The notes beneath the pieces were generated by a model. That model searched no databases. It was not told the origin of the DNA and was given only the letters and a program-made list of their open reading frames with translations. This document shows positions 7,154 through 14,427 of a stretch of DNA of 15,541 bases, piece by piece (the first letter of the stretch is position 1; every line of letters starts with the position of its first letter). The translations under genes were made by a program, and so were the position numbers. The stretch is from an uncultured Armatimonadota bacterium (GTDB lineage: Bacteria; Armatimonadota; Armatimonadia; Armatimonadales; Armatimonadaceae). The stretch lies in assembly GCA_903924445.1 (NCBI GenBank), contig CAIYBQ010000536.1, forward strand, positions 1 through 15,541, written 5' to 3'.

Positions 7154-7828
7154 ATGTTTCAATTTTTCCGGGAAGATATACAGACCATCATAAGTAAGGA
7201 TCCTGCCGCCCGCGGCTTCCTCGATGTTATGACGTACCCCGGGCTGTGGGCGATGGTCTGGCACCGTGTTGCCCATGCATTTTGGAAGCTCGGTGCGCGT
7301 CTGTTTGCGCGGATGATTGCATCAGCATCGCGAACGGCAACCGGCATCGAGATTCACCCAGCCGCCACAATCGGACGTCGGTGCTTTATCGACCACGGTA
7401 TGGGTGTTGTAATTGGAGAAACAGCGATCATCGGCGATGACTGCGTCTTGTATCATAATGTCACTCTTGGTGGAACATCCCTTGAGAAAACAAAGCGCCA
7501 CCCCACGCTTGGCAATCATGTCCTGGTTGGGATGGGAGCAAAGATTCTTGGCGCCGTTGTGATCGGCGATGGTGCCCGCATTGGTGCAAACGCCGTCGTT
7601 ACGAAAGACATCCCGGCATGTGCGACCGCGGTTGGTATTCCGGCCCGCGTGGTCCGTATCGGGGCCGCAACGCAACAGACGCAAGTGGATGTAATGGATG
7701 CCCGGACAAACGCAGTGGATCCGAATGATGAAACAATCATGGAGCTAAAAGCAGAAATTGCGGAGCTGAAGCTTTTGGTTAAGCATATGCATCATGACCA
7801 CCACCGCACGGGGATGTCCATTAAGTGA
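7154..7828 (+). CDS. cysE: Serine O-acetyltransferase
   Basis: The 224-residue protein catalyses serine plus acetyl-CoA to O-acetylserine, the first step of cysteine synthesis. Residues 64-170 are a left-handed beta-helix of hexapeptide repeats. GIEIHPAATIGRR (64-76), IDHGMGVVIGETAIIG (79-94) with catalytic His81, VTLGGTSLEKTKRHPTLG (103-120) and VGIPARVV (160-167) are diagnostic, and the layout is the short form found in Bacillus rather than the longer E. coli enzyme. An unusual tail follows: residues 193-213 form a short heptad-like helix (MELKAEIAELKLLVKHMHH) ending in a His-rich stretch HMHHDHH (211-217). The usual role of the C-terminus is contact with CysK and feedback control by cysteine. 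The start has AGGATGAG (7141-7148) just upstream. The last bases overlap the VanW gene. Confidence 0.93.
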   Translation: MFQFFREDIQTIISKDPAARGFLDVMTYPGLWAMVWHRVAHAFWKLGARLFARMIASASRTATGIEIHPAATIGRRCFIDHGMGVVIGETAIIGDDCVLYHNVTLGGTSLEKTKRHPTLGNHVLVGMGAKILGAVVIGDGARIGANAVVTKDIPACATAVGIPARVVRIGAATQQTQVDVMDARTNAVDPNDETIMELKAEIAELKLLVKHMHHDHHRTGMSIK

Positions 7829-9165
7829 GATTCCTGTTTTTGGGTCGTCACCCGGCGATTCCCCTCGCGAGCGGCTTTATGCTGCTATCTGGTGGAATCG
7901 GGATTGCTGGCTTTACCACGCATATACCGAATTCGAAAATTGTGGCTGGCGTCACCATTGCGGGTGTGGATGTCGGTGGAATGACCCGGGATGAAGCATC
8001 CGCAGCATTGGACGAAACAGTTCAGCGGCAAAATCAAGCTGAGATTGTACTGAAGCATCCAAGCAAGCCGGATACCTGGCGGAGAACGCTCGGGATGCTG
8101 GGGGCTGATGTGAAAGTCAGCGATGCCTTGGACAAAGCATTGGCCATCGGTGATGCCGAATCCGTCGCGCAGCGACTGATCAATGGCGACAAGCCACGTG
8201 GCGTGGCGATTTCTATCTCGATCGAACTTTCCGAGCACGCATCCAAGACTTGGCTCCGCCAAATTGCTCACCAGTTAAACCGCCTTCCAACGGATGCGCA
8301 TGCATTTGCGAAAAAGGGTGTTGGTCTCACGATTGATAAGCCGCACAAAACGGGAACGCGACTGGAGATGGATGCGACCTGGAAGGAAGTCTTGGCGTTT
8401 GGCGACGGACTCTTTGATGGTTCTGAAGCAACCGTTGTTTTGACTACGACGGAGCCAAAGATCCGAAACTCTGACCTCTCGCCACTTGGAACGCTGAGGT
8501 CAGCCTACTTCACCAACTATGCATCGAGTAGTGCAAACCGTAAAGGAAACCTTGCGCTTGCCGCAGCGAAGCTCGATGGCCACCTTTTGCAGCCCGGTGA
8601 AGTCTTCAGTTACAACGACCGCGTCGGTCCCCGGACTGAATCACGAGGATGGAAGACGGCCCATCAGTTTCAAGATGGCCAGATTGTCGATGGCATTGGT
8701 GGCGGTGTATGTCAGTCATCGAGCACTCTCTACAACGCAGTGCTCATGGGCGGCCTCAAGATCGTTGAGCGTCACAACCATTCGTTGCCTGTTGCGTATC
8801 TCAGCCCAGCGCGCGATGCCAGCGTTTCGTTTGGCCATTTGGACTTCAAGTTTGCTAACAACACGGATGGCCCTCTTTACATGACAGCTGCCGCTGATGG
8901 CAAGAAATTCCATATCCGGCTCTATGGGCCGCTGGCAACCCAGGTTCCAAAGGTTAGTGTGGAGACAACAGACCCGATTTATCTACCTAATGGTGCTTAT
9001 AAGGTCGCTGCAAAGCGCACGATTCAGCATCCGGATGGACGTGTTGAAACCGAAGACCTTGGCTGGGATACGTACAGTAAGCCAAAGCCCACGGTTACAG
9101 TTAAGCCTGTTTTGCCCGTGCGTCCTGTTCCGCAACCTGTACCGACAGCTCCAACGCGCCCATAG
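7825..9165 (+). CDS. VanW/YoaR-type cell-envelope protein with proline-rich tail
   Basis: The start is GTG 7825, which overlaps the cysE stop as GTGA, with GGGGA (7810-7814) 10 nt before it; the product has 446 residues. Residues 10-30 are a single hydrophobic segment, probably an uncleaved membrane anchor, so the rest faces outside. Residues 43-210 resemble the two putative peptidoglycan-binding domains of YoaR-like proteins (VTIAGVDVGGMTRDEASAAL at 43-62). The VanW domain follows: GEVFSYNDRVGPR (258-270), then GIGGGVCQSSSTLYNAVL (290-307) with the conserved Cys296, and HNHSLPVAY (317-325). The last part (about 375-418) is G5-like, and residues 418-446 form a Pro/Val-rich tail that could span the wall. 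VanW is found in some vancomycin-resistance clusters but its biochemical role is unproven; nothing here indicates resistance. Confidence 0.88.
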   Translation: MRFLFLGRHPAIPLASGFMLLSGGIGIAGFTTHIPNSKIVAGVTIAGVDVGGMTRDEASAALDETVQRQNQAEIVLKHPSKPDTWRRTLGMLGADVKVSDALDKALAIGDAESVAQRLINGDKPRGVAISISIELSEHASKTWLRQIAHQLNRLPTDAHAFAKKGVGLTIDKPHKTGTRLEMDATWKEVLAFGDGLFDGSEATVVLTTTEPKIRNSDLSPLGTLRSAYFTNYASSSANRKGNLALAAAKLDGHLLQPGEVFSYNDRVGPRTESRGWKTAHQFQDGQIVDGIGGGVCQSSSTLYNAVLMGGLKIVERHNHSLPVAYLSPARDASVSFGHLDFKFANNTDGPLYMTAAADGKKFHIRLYGPLATQVPKVSVETTDPIYLPNGAYKVAAKRTIQHPDGRVETEDLGWDTYSKPKPTVTVKPVLPVRPVPQPVPTAPTRP

Positions 9166-9191
9166 TCGCCTTTGTCATTCGATGTCTGCGT

Positions 9192-10370
9192 TCAGACACG
9201 AAACTTAGACAGGAAAATCTGCTCACGCGCGGCCATGCTATGTTTCTCACGGACGAGCTTAAGCCCGGCAGTCTTTAGGCGCGTACGCTCGTTGGTGTCT
9301 AGCGCCATTGCACGGATAGCGGCGATGAGCGATGCTTCATCCAGAGCAGTCAGAACTGTGGATGCATCACCAAATGCATCGATTTGCGCTGCATATTTGG
9401 GCGCAATAATCAGTGTTGGCGTTCCGCTAGCCAGATAGTCCACTGTCTTCGTGTAGATACTGGTTTCAATCAAGGAGCGGATATCCGCCCTCTCCGTGAA
9501 CGATACCAATACGGCCGCGATATGGCTTTCGCCGAGCTTGAGGGGAATTTGCTCGACGGGTACAAATCCGCCCCAGTGAACATTGGGGCCCATGAAGGCA
9601 GATGGCTTGTGCGGCGTCCAGATGACAAGCTCGACCGAACGACCATCAATGCTGATTCCTCGGTTGATGATGTCAGCAAACCAGACCAATGTGTCCCGGA
9701 ACATTTCATTGATGCTGCCAGTGTAAACAATGCGTATCTTGTCAGTCGGGGGCGACACCGTCTCTGCAAGGTCATGACACCTATTGATGTCAAGAACGTG
9801 GTGTAACGGCTCACTCTCAAGCCCGTAACGAACACGGAAGCGCTTTGCCATCGGCTCAGAAACGGTCCAAATGTGTTCCGCACCGTGAAGCGATGCCATC
9901 CGCTCGCGTCCGAGCACTTTTACAGCCGGGGATGGGTTCGCTGAAAACCAGTCATCCGGTTCCCAAATGTAGAGTGGTAAACCCAGCTGATTCGCGATTC
10001 GCCATGCAGCAATCGTGAATTCCATGTTGACGGTGCCGGTCACAACCGCCTTGATGCCACGTTCTCGGCAAATCCGGATTCCACGCTGCGTAATATCCGG
10101 GATTCGGAGCGTGTTGATATTTGCTACGAGCGGAACTCCCCACCGGCTGGGTCGAATGGCTCCCCGCCGGATTCCAGGAACGACTTCATGCGGACACGGG
10201 AGGTACGTGGACCGGACTGTGTCATCGACGGGATCGTGAAACGTCCCGCAACAGAGGACATGGAGATGCTCGGCGGGCATCCCCAAAAAGCACTGGCGCA
10301 AAATAAGAGGCGCTCCCGCCAATGTGCTTGGCGGGAAGTCATTTACGATGAGTGTGCTTTTCCAGTCCAA
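9192..10370 (-). CDS. Divergent GT-B glycosyltransferase
   Basis: I place the start at TTG 10370, because AGGA (10376-10379) lies 5 nt upstream and the next residues (DWKSTLIVNDFPPS) begin the first Rossmann strand; an ATG at 10430 would add a 20-residue tail overlapping the previous gene. The product has 392 residues. GT-B features are the early Gly-rich segment STLAGAPLIL, WTVSEPMAKRF (168-178, the typical inter-domain segment), IVYTGSINE at about 214-222 opening the donor domain, and IYTKTVDYLASGTP (305-318), a variant of the TK-x-x-E/D-YLA-x-G-x-P donor-binding motif with Asp in place of the usual Glu. WEPDDWF (136-142) is unusual. It is the last gene of the cluster, 7 bp after the epimerase gene. 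It probably adds a sugar to the glycan made by the cluster. Confidence 0.75.
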   Translation of the reverse strand: MDWKSTLIVNDFPPSTLAGAPLILRQCFLGMPAEHLHVLCCGTFHDPVDDTVRSTYLPCPHEVVPGIRRGAIRPSRWGVPLVANINTLRIPDITQRGIRICRERGIKAVVTGTVNMEFTIAAWRIANQLGLPLYIWEPDDWFSANPSPAVKVLGRERMASLHGAEHIWTVSEPMAKRFRVRYGLESEPLHHVLDINRCHDLAETVSPPTDKIRIVYTGSINEMFRDTLVWFADIINRGISIDGRSVELVIWTPHKPSAFMGPNVHWGGFVPVEQIPLKLGESHIAAVLVSFTERADIRSLIETSIYTKTVDYLASGTPTLIIAPKYAAQIDAFGDASTVLTALDEASLIAAIRAMALDTNERTRLKTAGLKLVREKHSMAAREQIFLSKFRV

Positions 10371-10377
10371 TGAAGTC

Positions 10378-11433
10378 CTACTCTGCTGTCCGGGTAACCC
10401 ATGCATCATGGATTTCCGTGAAGATGTCATCGAGCGACTTTGTAATATCCCACTGTGGATAGTGATCCTTGATTTTGCTCAGATCTGAGATGTAGCACAT
10501 GTGGTCACCTTCACGGTTCTTGTCCACATATTCGTAGCGCATCGGTTTTCCAGAAACGGCAGCGATTCGGTCGAACGCTTCCAAAATGGAGCAGCTGTTG
10601 CTACGCCCACCACCCAAGTTATACACCTCGCCAACGCGCGGTGCTGCTACAAAGACATCGATGAACCGTGCAACATCGAGGGAATGGATATTGTCCCGAA
10701 CCTGCTTTCCAAGGTAACCGAAGACATTGTAGTTGCGTTCTTCGAGGTTGCACTTGACGAGATAGGACAGGAAGCCATGGAGTTCCACACCGGAATGGTT
10801 AGGCCCCGTCAGGCATCCCCCGCGCAGACAGCAGGTTGGCATATCAAAGTAGCGGCCATATTCCTGAACCATGATGTCAGCGGCGACTTTACTGGCCCCG
10901 AAAAGCGAGTGCTTGCACTGATCAATTGAGAGTGACTCTCGGATACCGCCAAAGTCAGCATCATCGGCATACTCCCAGCGCGTCTCAAGCTCCTTGAGCG
11001 GGAGGTAGTTCGGCGTATCGCCGTACACCTTGTTTGTTGACATGTGCACAAATGGACTTTCCGCCGCAAATTGACGGGTTGCCTCAAGCATGTTCATCGT
11101 ACCGACGGCGTTGGTATCAAAGTCGGCAAATGGCATCTTGGCCGCAAGGTCATGGCTTGGCTGTGCTGCGGTGTGAACAATGGCATCCGGGCGGACGGTT
11201 TCGAGTAAGTTCAGGACGCCATTCCTGTCACGGATATCCACTTCATGATGAACAAAGCTAGGAAGCTGTTGCTGCAGGCGGCTTTGATTCCAGCGGGTAT
11301 CGCCATTTGGACCAAAGAAGACAGCACGACCGTTGTTATCTGCTCCGTGGATTTCCCAGCCAAGTCCCGCAAAGTGAACGCAGACTTCACTACCAATAAG
11401 CCCGGATGACCCCGTAACCAGTAACTTCTTCAT
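10378..11433 (-). CDS. NAD-dependent epimerase, CDP-paratose 2-epimerase-like
   Basis: This 351-residue extended SDR begins KLLVTGSSGLIGSEV (3-17), an intact TGxxGxxG NAD site. HTAAQPSHDLAAKMPFADF (87-105), STNKVYGDTPNYLPL (132-146) and GKQVRDNIHSLDVA (242-255) match the RfbE/Tyv group, which interconverts CDP-paratose and CDP-tyvelose, more than generic GalE. At the active-site YxxxK the sequence is LFGASK (177-182), with Phe178 where the catalytic Tyr belongs and Lys182 kept. From memory, related 'paratose epimerase-like' proteins share this change, so it may define a subfamily with different chemistry. The start ATG 11433 has GAGGA (11443-11447) 9 nt upstream and overlaps the GT2 stop as ATGA. 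The real nucleotide sugar is not established. Confidence 0.8.
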   Translation of the reverse strand: MKKLLVTGSSGLIGSEVCVHFAGLGWEIHGADNNGRAVFFGPNGDTRWNQSRLQQQLPSFVHHEVDIRDRNGVLNLLETVRPDAIVHTAAQPSHDLAAKMPFADFDTNAVGTMNMLEATRQFAAESPFVHMSTNKVYGDTPNYLPLKELETRWEYADDADFGGIRESLSIDQCKHSLFGASKVAADIMVQEYGRYFDMPTCCLRGGCLTGPNHSGVELHGFLSYLVKCNLEERNYNVFGYLGKQVRDNIHSLDVARFIDVFVAAPRVGEVYNLGGGRSNSCSILEAFDRIAAVSGKPMRYEYVDKNREGDHMCYISDLSKIKDHYPQWDITKSLDDIFTEIHDAWVTRTAE

Positions 11434-12212
11434 TTCTTTATTTCCTCTTGCCTAGAGACTTCCCAGCGCTTCGCCCGGTCAATCCACAAATAAATGGGGC
11501 CACGAAACAGGGATGAGTAGAACCCTAGCATCCCGTCACGATACCCCTTCCACTGAATGTAATACAGCACAAACAATCGCAACCCTTGGTATAAGAGCCT
11601 GAACGGGTTTTCCGCCTTCCGTTCATCCTTTGTCAGACGTTCAACATCCCGCTGTGTGTAGTAGTTAAACTTTTGAACCACTTCTTCAACGGTGTGATTT
11701 GTGTAGTGATCGTATGGATGCTGGAAGTCGATCGAATCAGCGGAAACATCGAGGTCCTCATGCTCTAGCTTGCATGGGTAACGTGCCGTCCCCTTGCGGA
11801 ACATATGGTTGCGCATACTGCGGCTTGGATGTCCAACCCCCCAGGACATCGGGAGACCAAACATATGATGTCGGCCAAGAAAGCGTATCGTATTGATATT
11901 CGCTGGTGGATTTTCGAGAAACGTCAGGATCTCGTTTTGCAGCTCTGGTGTAAGGACTTCATCCGAATCGAGACGAATCACCCAGTCCGTTGTTGCTGCA
12001 TCAAAACCGGTGTTTACATTTGCATAAATGTAATCGACTTTATCGATGACCCGAACATTGTCAAATTCTGCACAGAGTGCCTGCGTGCCATCGTTGCTTG
12101 ACATATCCACGACGATGACTTCATCTGCAAAACGGATTGAATCAAGCGTGGGGCGGAAGAACGCAGCGACATTCTTGGTTGGAATGATGACAGCGACGGT
12201 TTGGCGTGGCAT
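11430..12212 (-). CDS. GT2-family glycosyltransferase (WaaE/LgtF-like)
   Basis: The start is ATG 12212, 1 bp after the upstream stop and 10 nt from GAGGAA (12223-12228); longer in-frame starts would run back through the previous gene and add a low-quality leader. The 260-residue protein has a GT-A fold: VAVIIPTKNVAAFFRPTLDS (6-25), DEVIVVDMSSNDGT (30-43) with the nucleotide-binding Asp, and WVIRLDSDEVLTPEL (77-91) with the metal-binding DxD at Asp82/Asp84. Small GT2 enzymes of this shape, such as WaaE and LgtF, transfer glucose or galactose onto lipid-linked or lipopolysaccharide acceptors. A C-terminal aromatic segment, about 204-245 (LLYQGLRLFVLYYIQWKGYR and on), is amphipathic and may sit on the membrane. 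Its stop overlaps the next gene as ATGA. Donor and acceptor are unknown. Confidence 0.85.
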   Translation of the reverse strand: MPRQTVAVIIPTKNVAAFFRPTLDSIRFADEVIVVDMSSNDGTQALCAEFDNVRVIDKVDYIYANVNTGFDAATTDWVIRLDSDEVLTPELQNEILTFLENPPANINTIRFLGRHHMFGLPMSWGVGHPSRSMRNHMFRKGTARYPCKLEHEDLDVSADSIDFQHPYDHYTNHTVEEVVQKFNYYTQRDVERLTKDERKAENPFRLLYQGLRLFVLYYIQWKGYRDGMLGFYSSLFRGPIYLWIDRAKRWEVSRQEEIKK

Positions 12213-12213
12213 G

Positions 12214-13176
12214 TTAGCGGGATTCCTCAGAATCAAACCACGCAATGGTTTCTGCCAATCCGCGATTGATGTCCCATTCAGCCGTAAAACCAAGTGACTG
12301 AAGCTTGGATGTATCCGTCGTCCAGCGCTGTGCATCCCCGATCCAGCTTGCCCCCGTCGTTTCAATCCTGCAGGTCGCGGAAAGGCCACGGGCATCAATG
12401 ATACGACTGGCGAGGTCAAGAATACTCATCGGGGCGCCCCCCGAGACATTGTAAGCTTGCCCACATTCGCCATATACAGCGAGGTGCAGAAAAGCTGAAA
12501 CAGCATCACGGACATACGTGAATTCACGGACTTGTTGACCAGATCCCAGGACAGAAAGGACATCCGGGTTGCTTCCCAGTTTTCGTAGGAAGTCCAACAT
12601 CACAAATCGGGCCATCCGAGGTCCGTAAGCATTGAAAATGCGCGCGGCGACACCCGGTACTCCGTAGACGCTGTGATGGCAGTTCATCACATGCTCGGTT
12701 GAGAGCTTGCTGAAGCCATATGGGGAGATGGGCCGAAGCGTCGTGGTCTCGCGAATCGGCAGCTCAGCAGGTTCACCATAGACAGCTGCGGATGACGCGA
12801 CCACAACTTTTTTCAAACCCGTTAGCCCGCGGCAAGCACGAAAGACGTTGTATGACCCTCCAGCATTAGCATCAAAGTCATAGTCCGGATTCTCAACCGA
12901 GCCAGGCACGGATGCATTCGCTGCAAAGTGGAAGACATATTCTGGGTCGATATCTTTGAAGATCCGGTCGACTTGGTCACGATCAGTCACATCTGCGGTG
13001 ATGCAAGAGATTCCAATTTCGTGGCTGAGATTTGACCATTTACCGGATTGCAGGTTGTCGATGACGGTTACGATTGCACCGTGGCCTGCAAGGACATCCA
13101 CGAGATGCGACCCGATGAAGCCTGCGCCACCCGTAACGATGACGTTTGTGTTAGCGAACTGTGATTCCTCAATCAT
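12214..13176 (-). CDS. NAD-dependent nucleotide-sugar epimerase, GalE-like
   Basis: The 320-residue protein is an extended SDR. VTGGAGFIGSHL (14-25) is a complete NAD-binding loop, VIDNLQSGK (38-46) follows the family pattern, FHFAANASVPGSVENP (82-97) and ASSAAVYGEP (127-136) give the substrate-site serines, and SPYGFSKLSTE (151-161) supplies Tyr153 and Lys157. ARIFNAYGPR (178-187) and VREFTYVRDAV (216-226) are typical of UDP-glucose 4-epimerase and its relatives. It probably interconverts a UDP-hexose for the glycosyltransferases in the same operon; dehydratase activity cannot be excluded. The start ATG 13176 overlaps the GT4 stop (ATGA) and has AGGAG (13183-13187) 6 nt upstream, so translation is probably coupled. 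Confidence 0.88.
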   Translation of the reverse strand: MIEESQFANTNVIVTGGAGFIGSHLVDVLAGHGAIVTVIDNLQSGKWSNLSHEIGISCITADVTDRDQVDRIFKDIDPEYVFHFAANASVPGSVENPDYDFDANAGGSYNVFRACRGLTGLKKVVVASSAAVYGEPAELPIRETTTLRPISPYGFSKLSTEHVMNCHHSVYGVPGVAARIFNAYGPRMARFVMLDFLRKLGSNPDVLSVLGSGQQVREFTYVRDAVSAFLHLAVYGECGQAYNVSGGAPMSILDLASRIIDARGLSATCRIETTGASWIGDAQRWTTDTSKLQSLGFTAEWDINRGLAETIAWFDSEESR

Positions 13177-14399
13177 GGATGACTCCTCTCATTACGCACG
13201 GTTTCATACAGCTGTAGTAGTTGAGATGTGACGGCAGGGACAGAGTACTTTGCAGCGACGAGGGCTTTTCCATTTGCACCGTAACGCTCAGCCATCTCAG
13301 TATTGGTAAGAACACTGATGATTGCAGCAGCCACTGCAGCTCCATTTTGTTCTGCAGCCAAACCTGCCTCATTGCCTTCAATCAGCTCGGGAAGCCCATG
13401 TGCTCGGCCACCAACCACTGGCTTTCCAATGCTCCACGCTTCGAGATATACGGTCGGGAGAATTTCCGACATACTTGGCATACAGAATACATCGCAGGCT
13501 GCAAGGGCATCTGCCTTTTCCTGAGCTGAGACTTTGCCTAAGTAGTGAACATTTGCAGGAGTGTTATCGAAGACCCGAACTTCTTCATTGCTCCCTGGTC
13601 CGATGAAAACAAACTGAACACCGGGTACTTTCTTGGCGACAATGTCTACGGCCGCTACAGCCGCCGATGCACCTTTCTGTGCCATCATCCGGCCAACATA
13701 GACAACTAACGGCGCAGATCCAAATCCATGCTTTTCCCGGAACGATGTTGGATTCGTCGTGGATGGAAGGTCGGGTGAGACGCCAATTGTCGCAACGCGC
13801 CGAGTTTCGATACCAAGACTTATTAGGTAATCGGAGTCGGTTTGGACGAGGCCTATGACGCGATCGCATTTTTTGTAATGGCGTACATCGGCTGCCGCAT
13901 CCCCCCACTGTCCCGGGTGCACAAAGGGCGTATTGATATATGGTTTGCCGCAAGCTTCTGCGGCTTCTCGAAACAACCAGCCGAGCAGTCCGTTTGCCAA
14001 TGAGTGAACGACATCACACTTTGAAACGAGTGCAACAGCGCGCTTCCAATAAAATGCCCGGAAAAAGAGATAGGCCACCAGCTGCATTCTGGCGAAGTCT
14101 CTACGCACAATGGGGACGACGCGAACCAGACATGGCAATAGCCTAAGTTTGTCCCAGAATGTCCGCGGACAAATGGCAGTAACTGGGATTCCGTCATCAT
14201 TGAAGTCATCGTGAGGGGGCGTGAGGAGCGAGTCAAACAGAACCGCAAGGGGCTTGCTTCCCGTATATGGTGCAAAGTTTGCTGCGGCGACAGAAACATG
14301 GTGACCAGCTGCCTTGAATGACCTACTGATTTGCATCACGTGGACTTCAACTCCACCAACAATCGGTGGGTAGCGTTGCGCGATCAAGAGAATATTCAC
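13173..14399 (-). CDS. GT4-family glycosyltransferase
   Basis: The start is GTG 14399, with a modest GGAAAG site 9 nt before it; the product has 408 residues. NILLIAQRYPPIVGGVEVHV (2-21) is the classical GT4 N-terminus with the Gly-Gly loop. VVYVGRMMAQKGASAAVAAV (232-251) contributes Arg237 and Lys242, which bind the donor phosphates, and SEILPTVYLEAWSIGKPVVG (311-330) holds the E-x7-E pair Glu312/Glu320. It differs clearly from the GT4 at 5494-6675, so the two are not recent copies. It is the first glycan gene after smc (28 bp gap) and overlaps the epimerase gene by 4 bp. Likely role: retaining transfer of a hexose during assembly of a surface polysaccharide; donor unknown. Confidence 0.88.
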   Translation of the reverse strand: MNILLIAQRYPPIVGGVEVHVMQISRSFKAAGHHVSVAAANFAPYTGSKPLAVLFDSLLTPPHDDFNDDGIPVTAICPRTFWDKLRLLPCLVRVVPIVRRDFARMQLVAYLFFRAFYWKRAVALVSKCDVVHSLANGLLGWLFREAAEACGKPYINTPFVHPGQWGDAAADVRHYKKCDRVIGLVQTDSDYLISLGIETRRVATIGVSPDLPSTTNPTSFREKHGFGSAPLVVYVGRMMAQKGASAAVAAVDIVAKKVPGVQFVFIGPGSNEEVRVFDNTPANVHYLGKVSAQEKADALAACDVFCMPSMSEILPTVYLEAWSIGKPVVGGRAHGLPELIEGNEAGLAAEQNGAAVAAAIISVLTNTEMAERYGANGKALVAAKYSVPAVTSQLLQLYETVRNERSHP

Positions 14400-14427
14400 T
14401 TAGGCAGACTTTCCATCATACATGTCA

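Noticed and set aside
6860..7276. Long open frame on the - strand across the cysE leader and start
   Set aside because: Its product is Cys/Arg/His-rich with no recognisable domain, and it runs antisense into the start of cysE; the hydrophobic frame at 6874-7047 explains the region better.
7825..9165. VanW protein as a vancomycin-resistance determinant
   Set aside because: No vanHAX, vanRS or D-Ala-D-Lac ligase genes are nearby; VanW-domain proteins are common in bacteria with no resistance role.
9183..9198. TGTCTG-CGTT-CAGACA hairpin between the VanW gene and the convergent glycosyltransferase gene
   Set aside because: The 6-bp stem sits across the glycosyltransferase stop codon and has no T run on either side, so it is too weak to annotate as a terminator.
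12213..12419. Longer N-terminus for the GT2 gene starting at 12419
   Set aside because: It would overlap the conserved end of the epimerase gene by about 200 bp and adds a Pro/Arg-rich leader; ATG 12212 with GAGGAA upstream begins right at the GT-A fold.
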